Assembly (NCBI GenBank): GCA_050946275.1
Contig: JBMNUM010000010.1
Coordinates: 1-64,000, forward strand
Reading direction: 5' to 3'
DNA length: 64,000 nt
Source of the DNA: JBMNUM01 sp050946275
GTDB taxonomy: Bacteria > Actinomycetota > Coriobacteriia > Coriobacteriales > CADBOM01
The position numbers and the translations under genes are program-made. The notes beneath the pieces were generated by a model. It saw nothing but the letters and a program-made list of their open reading frames with translations. It was not told the origin of the DNA and did not search any database. Positions 36,285 through 42,812 of the stretch are shown one piece after another; the stretch's first letter is position 1; each line of letters opens with the position of its first letter.

Positions 36285-38582
36285 CTATTCCTTGTAGGCG
36301 TGCACCAGGACGGCCGAGTAGACGACGTCCTCGTCGCCGGGAACCGTCTGCGCCTTCACGCCCTTCTTGAAGCCCTCGTCAGCGGGCACCTCGAACGAGT
36401 CGAGGAAGTCGATCTGCTTGAAGCCCGCCTTGGTGAGCGTGTCGACGAGCGTCTCGCGGCTGCCGGCAGCCTGGATGCTGTTGCCGATCCCGCGCGCCGC
36501 CTCGACGACCTCGGGGTTGGGCTCGCGGTCGGTCAGGATCGTCTCGAGGACGAACACGCCGTTGGGCTTGAGCACGCGCGCGAACTCTGCGTATGCGGCC
36601 TGCTGGTCGTAGAGCAGCGTCGCGACGTTGTTGATGTAGACCATGTCGATCGACGAGGCGCCGATGCCCGCGGACAGCAGGTCCTCGGGATAGGCGACCA
36701 TGAAGTCCATGTTGTTCTCCGGCAGGCCGTTGTCGTGCGCCGCGCGCACGGAGCCGGCCTCGGCCTCCTTGATGTACTGCTCCGACCAGTCCACGCCGAT
36801 GGCGATACCGCCGGAGCCGACCTTCGAGCTGATCTTGTACACGCCCTTGCCACGCCTGCACGCGACGTCGAGGACCTTCATGCCCTTCATGATGGTCGTC
36901 GGAAGGTTCATGCGGCTCATGCTCGCGAAGCCGTACTCGAACTGGCGGCCGTCGTAGTAGGCGGCGAGCTCGCGCTCGGTCGGCTTGGGCGCCTGGGCGT
37001 CAGCCGCCGTGGACAGCCCCATGTCGTCATCCGAGCCGCGCTTGGCACGCGTGTCGGTGCTGTCGCCCTCGTCCATGCGCAGCTCCTTGATGCGCTCGGC
37101 GAGGCTCGTGCGGTTCTGGTCGACCTGCAGCTCGCTGTTGTGCGCGTAGTAGCCCTCGCTGCCGTAGTGCGCGATGAACTGCGTCGTCGTCTGGCGCGTG
37201 GTGAGCTCGGCGAGGAAGACGAGCATCTCGCGGCCGCTGCCGTAGGCGGCATCGAGGAACTCGAACGCGTTGTCGATCTGGGACTGGGTGGCCTCGACGC
37301 CCGGGTTGATGAGCTCGACCTCGGAGCGGTACTGCTCGCTCAGCGTGTCGAACGCATGCTGGCCCGCGTGGGCGCCGAGCATGTCGCAACGGGCGATGAA
37401 GGCGCGAAGCCGCTCGATCGTCATCTTCGCGATGCGTAGGTCGTCGGAGCCGATCGTGTGCGCGTCGATCTTGCGCTGCAGCGCCTCCTCGCGGGCGGCG
37501 AGGGGAGCGGCGACCGCATCGGCTACCGAGCCGCCCTCGAGCAGGATCGGCTTCGCGCGGCGCAGCTCGTCGCGCAGCTCCAGGGTGACGGCCTCGCGCT
37601 CGAGGGCCTCGGCGCACGACTCGCCCAGCGCGTCGATGATGAGGCCGATCAGGGCGATGCGCTCGTCGAACTCGGCCTTCTTGGCGCGGTTGAGAATCGC
37701 GCGCCCGGCCTTGCCGGCGAGGATGTTGAGCACCTGGTAGTCGGAGCGGTACTTGTCGAACAGGTTGTAGTAGACGGCGAAGCGGTCGGCGATTTCCTCA
37801 TCGCGCAGGAACTGCCCCACGAGGTCGCGGTCGATCGGCTTGCCCATCTCCTCGTACAGCCCGATGACCTCGGCGAGGTCCTCCCAGCCGCGCGCCGTCA
37901 CGAAGCTCTTCTCGCCGCCGGGCTTGGTCTCCACGGAGTAGAAGCAGTTGCGCTTCGCCTCGAGGAACGTCGTGACCGCCGGGTGGATGCCCTTCTCCTG
38001 CGCGTAGCGCTTCCAGGCCTCGTACTCCGGCTCGACGTCGATCTCGCGCAGGCGGTCGAGCGTGACGATGTCGAACGTGTGCACGCTGCGGTTGTACTCG
38101 GGCGGGTTGCCGGCGCACACGATGACCCAGTCGGCGGGGATGGCGTGGCGGCCGAACGTCTTGAACTGCAGGAACTGCAGCATCGAGGGGTAGAGCGTCT
38201 CGGAGACGCAGTTGATCTCGTCGAGGAACAGGATGCCCTGGCGCAGGCCGCTTTGGGCCATGTAGTCGTAGATGGCCGAGACGATCTCGCTCATCGTGTA
38301 CTCGGAGGCGTCGTACTCGAAGCCCTCGAAGTCGTAGTGCACGATGCGGGGCAGGCCGAGGGCGCTCTGGCGCGTGTGGTGCGTCATCGAGTACGAGACG
38401 ATGCCGATGCCGAGCTCCTGTGCGATCTGCTCCATGATGGCCGTCTTGCCGATACCCGGCGCTCCCATGAGGAGCACGGGGCGCTGGCGTGCGGGGCTGA
38501 GGCGGTGCAGGCCGGCCTCATCGCGAGCGAGATAGGCCTCGACGGTGTCCTTGATCTGCTTCTTGGCGGATGCGATATCCAT
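36285..38582 (-). CDS. MoxR-type AAA+ ATPase fused to a SAM-dependent methyltransferase
   Basis: A 765-residue single frame. The N-terminal AAA+ module has Walker A GAPGIGKT (residues 40-47), Walker B ILFLDEIN, sensor-1 CAGNPPEYN and a sensor-2-like TARGWEDL. A helical middle follows (about 300-500). From about residue 565 there is a class I methyltransferase fold: motif I VLDVACRRGKG, motif II IAIGVDWSEQYI, then a motif IV/VI-like FARVLKPNGVFVLET. I know MoxR-VWA pairs but not a MoxR-methyltransferase fusion. The start is ATG 38582 behind GGAGAACG. Confidence 0.85.
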   Translation of the reverse strand: MDIASAKKQIKDTVEAYLARDEAGLHRLSPARQRPVLLMGAPGIGKTAIMEQIAQELGIGIVSYSMTHHTRQSALGLPRIVHYDFEGFEYDASEYTMSEIVSAIYDYMAQSGLRQGILFLDEINCVSETLYPSMLQFLQFKTFGRHAIPADWVIVCAGNPPEYNRSVHTFDIVTLDRLREIDVEPEYEAWKRYAQEKGIHPAVTTFLEAKRNCFYSVETKPGGEKSFVTARGWEDLAEVIGLYEEMGKPIDRDLVGQFLRDEEIADRFAVYYNLFDKYRSDYQVLNILAGKAGRAILNRAKKAEFDERIALIGLIIDALGESCAEALEREAVTLELRDELRRAKPILLEGGSVADAVAAPLAAREEALQRKIDAHTIGSDDLRIAKMTIERLRAFIARCDMLGAHAGQHAFDTLSEQYRSEVELINPGVEATQSQIDNAFEFLDAAYGSGREMLVFLAELTTRQTTTQFIAHYGSEGYYAHNSELQVDQNRTSLAERIKELRMDEGDSTDTRAKRGSDDDMGLSTAADAQAPKPTERELAAYYDGRQFEYGFASMSRMNLPTTIMKGMKVLDVACRRGKGVYKISSKVGSGGIAIGVDWSEQYIKEAEAGSVRAAHDNGLPENNMDFMVAYPEDLLSAGIGASSIDMVYINNVATLLYDQQAAYAEFARVLKPNGVFVLETILTDREPNPEVVEAARGIGNSIQAAGSRETLVDTLTKAGFKQIDFLDSFEVPADEGFKKGVKAQTVPGDEDVVYSAVLVHAYKE

Positions 38583-38704
38583 GGACGTTCTCCTTGTGTT
38601 GGTTTCCGCATGCTGGGGTACGCGTTCAATGGTAGCTGAATAACAGTTGTTCGTGCGCGAGGCTCATGCCGAGGGGAGCGTTCGGAGTGGATGAGAGCCC
38701 GCCG

Positions 38705-38782
38705 TGCTGGAGCGCTTCCCGGAGGAGCGTTCCGGCGGTTGGCCGCAGGTGGAATTGGAGTGCTGCCGGGGGAGTGCTCCAG
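38705..38782. repeat. Two degenerate family-1 palindromes
   Basis: CTGGAGCGCTTCC/GGAGGAGCGTTCC (38705-38733) and TTGGAGTGCTGCC/GGGGAGTGCTCCA (38755-38782) keep the outline of the GGAACGCTCCCC family with mismatches. Confidence 0.65.
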
Positions 38783-38898
38783 TCCGTTTTCATGCTGTGG
38801 GGAAACGGCTCACGAACGGCTTACGAACGAATCCTGCAAAAACTGAACTTAATTTATGTAGATTTGCTGCCAAAGACCCTTCGGGACTCATTTTCATG

Positions 38899-38927
38899 TT
38901 TAAAACCCACATCATTCCAGATATGAT
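38899..38927 (+). promoter_or_regulatory. Promoter of the rubrerythrin fusion gene
   Basis: TTTAAA and TATGAT are spaced by 17 nt, in an AT-rich patch about 70 nt before ATG 38994. Confidence 0.6.
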
Positions 38928-38993
38928 AGGAACATGTTCTCCGTCGGCGATGGGGTCGCCTGGCGGGGGAGCGAGGTTGAGGAGGTAGTGCCT

Positions 38994-41144
38994 ATGGCTG
39001 TGTACCGCTGCACGATCTGCGGCTACGAATACGACGAGGAGAAGGAGGGCGTTCCGTTCTCCGAGCTGGAGGCGTGCCCGATGTGCATGCAGCCCGTCTC
39101 GATGTTCGAACTCGTCGAGGATGGGGATGGAGCCGATGCCGCGCCCGCGGTGCAGGCCGCTCCGGCTGCCCCTGCGGGGGAGGGCGACCTCGCCTACGAT
39201 CCCGCGTTCGCCCGTCGCGACGCCTCTATCCGCCGCATGTCCGAGATTCACGAGATGTCCGTCTCGGGTCATTCGATCCACGCCGCGATGGGCACGCAGC
39301 TGCCCATGCCCGGCTGGGATGACCTGCTGCTTCTCGGCGGCCAGCTCGCGCATCCGCCGCTGGACGATGGCGCGCCCGTCGACACCACGACCGTCATCGG
39401 CGCGCATGCCGCGAAGCCGATGGTCCTCGAGTCGCCGGTGTTCGTCTCGCATATGTCGTTCGGCGCCCTCTCGCGTGAGGCCAAGATCGCCCTGTCGAAG
39501 GGTTCGGCGCTCGCGCGCACCGCGATGTGCAGCGGCGAGGGCGGCATCCTGTCCGAGGAGCGCGAGGCCGCATACCGCTACATCTTCGAGTACGTTCCCA
39601 ACAAGTACAGCGTCACCGACGAGAACCTGCAGGCAGCCGACGCCATCGAGGTCAAGATCGGCCAGGGCACGAAGCCCGGCATGGGCGGTCATCTCCCGGG
39701 CGAGAAGGTCACGGAGGAGATCTCGGCGGTGCGCGGCAAGCCGATGGGCCAAGATGTGCAGAGCCCGAGCCGCTTCGCGGAGATCACCGACCCCGCGAGC
39801 CTCAAGGCGCTCGTCGATGAGCTGCGCGAGCGCAGCGGCGGCCGCCCGATCGGCATCAAGATCGCCGCGGGCCGCATCGAGGACGACCTCGCGTGGGTCG
39901 AGGCTTCCGGCGCCGACTTCGTGACGATCGACGGCCGTGGCGGCGCGACGGGTTCGAGTCCGCTGCTGCTGCGCGATGCGACGAGCGTTCCCACCGTGCT
40001 GGCCCTGCGCCGCGCGCGGAAGTACCTCGACGAGATCGGCTCGAAGATGCAGCTCGTCATCACCGGCGGCCTTCGCGTCTCGTCCGACTTCGCGAAGGCC
40101 CTGGCTCTCGGTGCCGATGCGATCGCCATCGCGACGTCTGCGATGATCGCTCTGGCTTGCCAGCAGTATCGCATCTGCGGAAGCGGCAACTGCCCCGTGG
40201 GCATCGCGACGCAGGATCCCGAGCTGCGCAAGCGCCTCGATGTCGAGAAGGCCGCGCAGCGCCTGGGCAACTTCCTGAACGTCTCCACCGAGGAGCTCAG
40301 GACTTTCGCCCGTATCACGGGTCACGCATCCGTGCACGACCTCGGTCTCGACGACATCGTCACGACCGACCGCGACATCGCGGATTTCACCGACATTCCC
40401 CATGCGGCCTCGCCGCGTGTTGCCGCGCCCATCCCGGCCGAGGACCTCGTCGTGAGTGTCCCGTCGACGAAGAAGGGCGTGCGCAAGTTCAAGTGCATAC
40501 TGTGCGGAGAGGTGTTCGAGGTTGAGGATGGACAAGAGCCTCAATGCCCCCGCTGTATGGCCCAGGGTGACAATTTGGAAGAGATCATCGAGGAGGAGAA
40601 GACCATGGCAAACCAGTACGCAGGAACCCAGACCGAGAAGAATCTGCAGACCGCATTCGCGGGCGAGTCCCAGGCGAGGAACAAGTACACGTACTTCGCG
40701 GGCGTCGCGAAGAAGGAGGGCTATGAGCAGATCGCAGCCCTGTTCCTGCAGACCGCCGAGAACGAGAAGGCCCACGCCAAGATGTGGTTCAAGGAGCTCG
40801 ACGGCATCGGTGACACCGCTGCCAACCTTGCCGCCGCTGCCGAGGGCGAGAACTACGAGTGGACCGACATGTACGATGGCTTCGCGAAGACCGCCGAGGA
40901 GGAGGGCTTCAAGGCTCTCGCCGCCAAGTTCCGCATGGTCGCCGCCATCGAGAAGCGTCACGAGGAGCGCTATCGCGCGCTGCTGAACAACGTCGAGACC
41001 GCGGCCGTGTTCGAGAAGAGCGAGGTCAAGGTCTGGGAGTGCCGCAACTGCGGTCACATCGTCGTCGGCACCAAGGCCCCGGAGATCTGCCCGGCCTGCG
41101 CGCATCCGAAGGCCTACTTCGAGATCAGCGCCGAGAACTACTAG
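38994..41144 (+). CDS. Rubredoxin / FMN glutamate-synthase-like / rubredoxin / rubrerythrin fusion
   Basis: A 716-residue multidomain redox protein. In order: a rubredoxin-like site (CTICGY and CPMC, about 1-45); a GltB2-type FMN domain (about 60-480) with FVSHMSFGALSREAK, GEGGILSEE, a phosphate-binding GG loop and a [3Fe-4S] motif C-x5-C-x4-C (CQQYRICGSGNC); a second rubredoxin-like site (CILC and CPRC, about 495-525); and a full rubrerythrin (about 538-716) with diiron Glu/His helices and a terminal rubredoxin site (CRNC, CPAC). It suggests peroxide reduction fed through an internal electron chain. The start is ATG 38994 after GAGGAGG. Confidence 0.92.
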   Translation: MAVYRCTICGYEYDEEKEGVPFSELEACPMCMQPVSMFELVEDGDGADAAPAVQAAPAAPAGEGDLAYDPAFARRDASIRRMSEIHEMSVSGHSIHAAMGTQLPMPGWDDLLLLGGQLAHPPLDDGAPVDTTTVIGAHAAKPMVLESPVFVSHMSFGALSREAKIALSKGSALARTAMCSGEGGILSEEREAAYRYIFEYVPNKYSVTDENLQAADAIEVKIGQGTKPGMGGHLPGEKVTEEISAVRGKPMGQDVQSPSRFAEITDPASLKALVDELRERSGGRPIGIKIAAGRIEDDLAWVEASGADFVTIDGRGGATGSSPLLLRDATSVPTVLALRRARKYLDEIGSKMQLVITGGLRVSSDFAKALALGADAIAIATSAMIALACQQYRICGSGNCPVGIATQDPELRKRLDVEKAAQRLGNFLNVSTEELRTFARITGHASVHDLGLDDIVTTDRDIADFTDIPHAASPRVAAPIPAEDLVVSVPSTKKGVRKFKCILCGEVFEVEDGQEPQCPRCMAQGDNLEEIIEEEKTMANQYAGTQTEKNLQTAFAGESQARNKYTYFAGVAKKEGYEQIAALFLQTAENEKAHAKMWFKELDGIGDTAANLAAAAEGENYEWTDMYDGFAKTAEEEGFKALAAKFRMVAAIEKRHEERYRALLNNVETAAVFEKSEVKVWECRNCGHIVVGTKAPEICPACAHPKAYFEISAENY
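40591..40607 (+). promoter_or_regulatory. Internal ribosome site and ATG for free rubrerythrin
   Basis: Inside the fusion frame AGGAGGAG (40591-40598) lies 6 nt before an in-frame ATG at 40605. Translation from there would give a 179-residue stand-alone rubrerythrin beginning MANQYAGTQTEKNLQ, the natural start of that family. Confidence 0.55.
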
Positions 41145-41182
41145 GCCCGCGCGGCGTTATGGCCGCAAACCCGTTAGAGAAA

Positions 41183-41214
41183 TCGGCCCGGCTGCGATGG
41201 TGCAGCCGGGCCGA
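41183..41214 (+). terminator. Terminator after the fusion gene
   Basis: TCGGCCCGGCTGC pairs with GCAGCCGGGCCGA, followed by ATGCTTTT. Confidence 0.75.
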
Positions 41215-41308
41215 ATGCTTTTACCGCGTGATGGTCGGGGCGGCGCGGTGCCATAGCCGACCTGTCTGCCGGGTAGCGAGTGGTGCTGCGCTCCGGTAAT
41301 ACGGTGCG

Positions 41309-41740
41309 CTATGCCCAGACGGCCCTCATGATGTCGGCATAGGCGTCGTCGATGACGCTTGCCGTGCGCATGACGATCTCGACGCACATGTCGCCGGCGG
41401 TGACGTCGTCGATGATGATGTCGGTGTCGGCCACGAGGTCGTTGTCGCCGTCGATGTAGAAGCGAATCCAGCGGAAGCGGTTGTGCAGGTCGTTGAGGAC
41501 CTCGAGCATGCGCGGGATGCGCTCCTCGGGGATGTTCGCGATCGGCGCCGTGAGCACGTGCACGCTGTTGCCGTCATCGTCGAAGAAGACGCGCACGGAG
41601 AGGTGCTGGTACGTGAAGTCGCCGCCGCCGAAGTCGATGATGAAAACCGGCTGCGGGAGGTCGTCGTTGCGCGTGTACTTGATCTCGTTGCCGTCGAGGG
41701 CGTGCTCGAAGCTGATGGCCTGGGTTGCTGCGGTCGTCAT
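41309..41740 (-). CDS. YbjN-like protein
   Basis: A 143-residue acidic alpha/beta protein with strands and helices in the order expected for the YbjN fold (structurally like type III secretion chaperones): VFIIDFGGGDFTYQHLSVRVFFDD, then HVLTAPIANIPEERIPRMLEVLNDLHNR, and RFYIDGDNDLVADTDIII. Function in actinobacteria is unknown. The start is ATG 41740 behind TTAGGAGG on the minus strand; a -10-like TATAAT lies at 41771-41776. Confidence 0.72.
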   Translation of the reverse strand: MTTAATQAISFEHALDGNEIKYTRNDDLPQPVFIIDFGGGDFTYQHLSVRVFFDDDGNSVHVLTAPIANIPEERIPRMLEVLNDLHNRFRWIRFYIDGDNDLVADTDIIIDDVTAGDMCVEIVMRTASVIDDAYADIMRAVWA

Positions 41741-42019
41741 GGTGACCTCCTAACTTCGTGTGGTAGCAGCATTATACGCTAAGCGCGCACGGGCTTAGTC
41801 CCATCTGCGGGTCTTGGTGGAGCCGGCTCCTCTGCGATCGCCGTCGGTCTCCGCTGCAATCTGCGCCGCGGCCACGCCAGGCTCCGCGGCGACTTTTGTC
41901 GCCGCTGCCGCCATCTTCTGCTGCGAACATCGCCGCGATCGCCGCCAGGTTCCACTGCAGGCGTTGCAGCGACTATAGCCGTCTTTCGTCGCATGGCTGT
42001 CAATGCTCCCATAAACCAA

Positions 42020-42091
42020 ACGTGGGGCCCCACTCTGCACAGTGGGGCCCCTCGTCAGGGGGAAAGAGGGAAAGGAAGATTTATCCTTCGG
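42020..42091 (-). ncRNA. Candidate small RNA or attenuated leader
   Basis: A strong minus-strand promoter at 42097-42125 would start RNA near 42090. About 40 nt downstream is a hairpin with 11-nt arms GGGGCCCCACT/AGTGGGGCCCC (42024-42051), followed on the minus strand by ACGTTTGGTTT. The predicted RNA is about 70 nt. It may be a free small RNA or the leader of the short open frame beyond. Confidence 0.4.
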
Positions 42092-42096
42092 TAAGG

Positions 42097-42125
42097 ATAA
42101 TACAGGGGCTCTAATTATTTGTCAA
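42097..42125 (-). promoter_or_regulatory. Consensus promoter on the minus strand with operator-like palindromes
   Basis: TTGACA (42120-42125) and TATTAT (42097-42102) are 17 nt apart on the minus strand. Palindrome CTAATTATT/AATAATTAG (42111-42138) covers the -35 and TTATCCTT/AAGGATAA (42081-42100) covers the -10 and start site, suggesting regulated transcription. Confidence 0.65.
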
Positions 42126-42257
42126 CAAGAATAATTAGGAAGTTTTTCGCCGTCGGCAAATGGAAATCCGCGGCAAGGGCCGTGTTCCGCCGGATGAAAG
42201 CCGCTGTCATTCGCGATGCACATCCGAAGCCATGGAACCCCTTCGCCGGTGCAGTGG

Positions 42258-42285
42258 TTGCAAGCGGGGGATTCAATGCTAGAAT
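42258..42285 (+). promoter_or_regulatory. tRNA-Val promoter
   Basis: TTGCAA and TAGAAT with 16-nt spacing, about 38 nt before the tRNA. Confidence 0.6.
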
Positions 42286-42323
42286 GACAACTCGTCGGGA
42301 GCCTGCGCGGTTCCAAGACCTCC

Positions 42324-42398
42324 GGGCGATTAGCTCAGCGGGAGAGCGCTGCCTTCACACGGCAGAAGTCACTGGTTCGATCCCAGTATCGCCCACCA
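42324..42398 (+). tRNA. tRNA-Val(CAC)
   Basis: Acceptor GGGCGAT/ATCGCCC, D-stem GCTC/GAGC, anticodon stem CTGCC/GGCAG with loop TTCACAC (anticodon CAC, reading GUG), T-stem ACTGG/CCAGT with loop TTCGATC, discriminator A and encoded CCA. Confidence 0.96.
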
Positions 42399-42408
42399 TC
42401 GATTTCAC

Positions 42409-42436
42409 CGGCCGTCCATGTGACGGCCGTTTTCAT
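42409..42436 (+). terminator. tRNA-Val terminator
   Basis: CGGCCGTC and GACGGCCG pair around CATGT, followed by TTTTCATTT. Confidence 0.85.
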
Positions 42437-42812
42437 TTCTGCCCTCTGGCTCGCGGTGTCCCGCGTGTCGTGTGATGATTCCCGGAGTGCCTCGCCCCTG
42501 GGTGCCGCGCCCTTGGCAATTTTGTTCGAAAAAGGGCGTCTCACACGCCCTTTTTCGTGCCGAAATGTCAGAATCGGGCCTTCTAGACCGAAATCGACGC
42601 CCTTTTTCGAACGAAATTGTCAAACCGGGTCGATGGTCTCCCGGGTATGCGCCGCCCTGCGCCCGGCGGCTGACCTGCGCCGCACGCTAGGCCGGGCTGG
42701 CGACGCCTCGCCCCATGCGCATCGCACCTTTCATCCGGCGGCGGCCGGGCCTTGCGCAGCGTCGCGCGTGGTATGCTCTTCGGCGTATGTTCACATCTTG
42801 TTTGGAGTTGCC
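42437..42812. other. tRNA-Val to ABC-F intergenic region
   Basis: No gene seen. It contains a nested inverted repeat (42513-42620) and an extended -10-like TGGTATGCT (42769-42777) that may start the ABC-F transcript. Confidence 0.6.
42513..42620. repeat. Nested inverted repeat with three CGCCCTTTTTCG units
   Basis: Outer arms GGCAATTTTGTTCG.. and ..CGAACGAAATTGTC continue into GAAAAAGGGCG/CGCCCTTTTTC, about 22 of 24 nt matching. A middle unit ACGCCCTTTTTCGTGCCG repeats the right arm, so the left arm can pair with either of two partners. It may be a decayed mobile element or a terminator cluster. Confidence 0.7.

Larger units (their letters stand above)
38583..38993. other. Intergenic region with repeats and a promoter
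   Basis: No gene seen. It contains two degenerate family-1 palindromes (38705-38733 and 38755-38782), a half-site near 38671, and an AT-richer stretch (38810-38935) with the promoter of the fusion gene. Confidence 0.7.
41741..42323. other. Region between the YbjN-like gene and tRNA-Val
   Basis: Holds a TATAAT box (minus strand, 41771-41776), a possible short Arg/Pro-rich minus-strand open frame (about 41779-42012) with no family resemblance, a GGGGCCCC hairpin (42024-42051), a strong minus-strand promoter (42097-42125) with two palindromes, and the tRNA-Val promoter (42258-42285). No confident protein gene. Confidence 0.6.

Noticed and set aside
36285..38582. Two separate genes (ATPase and methyltransferase)
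   Set aside because: One unbroken frame covers both, and no internal ribosome site was noticed at the junction.
40605..41144. Separate rubrerythrin gene after a stop
   Set aside because: The frame is continuous from 38994 with no stop; recorded as an internal start instead.
41779..42033. Arg/Pro-rich minus-strand protein gene
   Set aside because: Composition unlike a folded protein, competing frames of similar length, no ribosome site; kept only as a possibility in the regional entry.
42420..42812. N-terminal extension of the ABC-F protein
   Set aside because: The ABC domain starts right after TTG 42813, which has a ribosome site; the upstream frame runs through the tRNA terminator and repeats.
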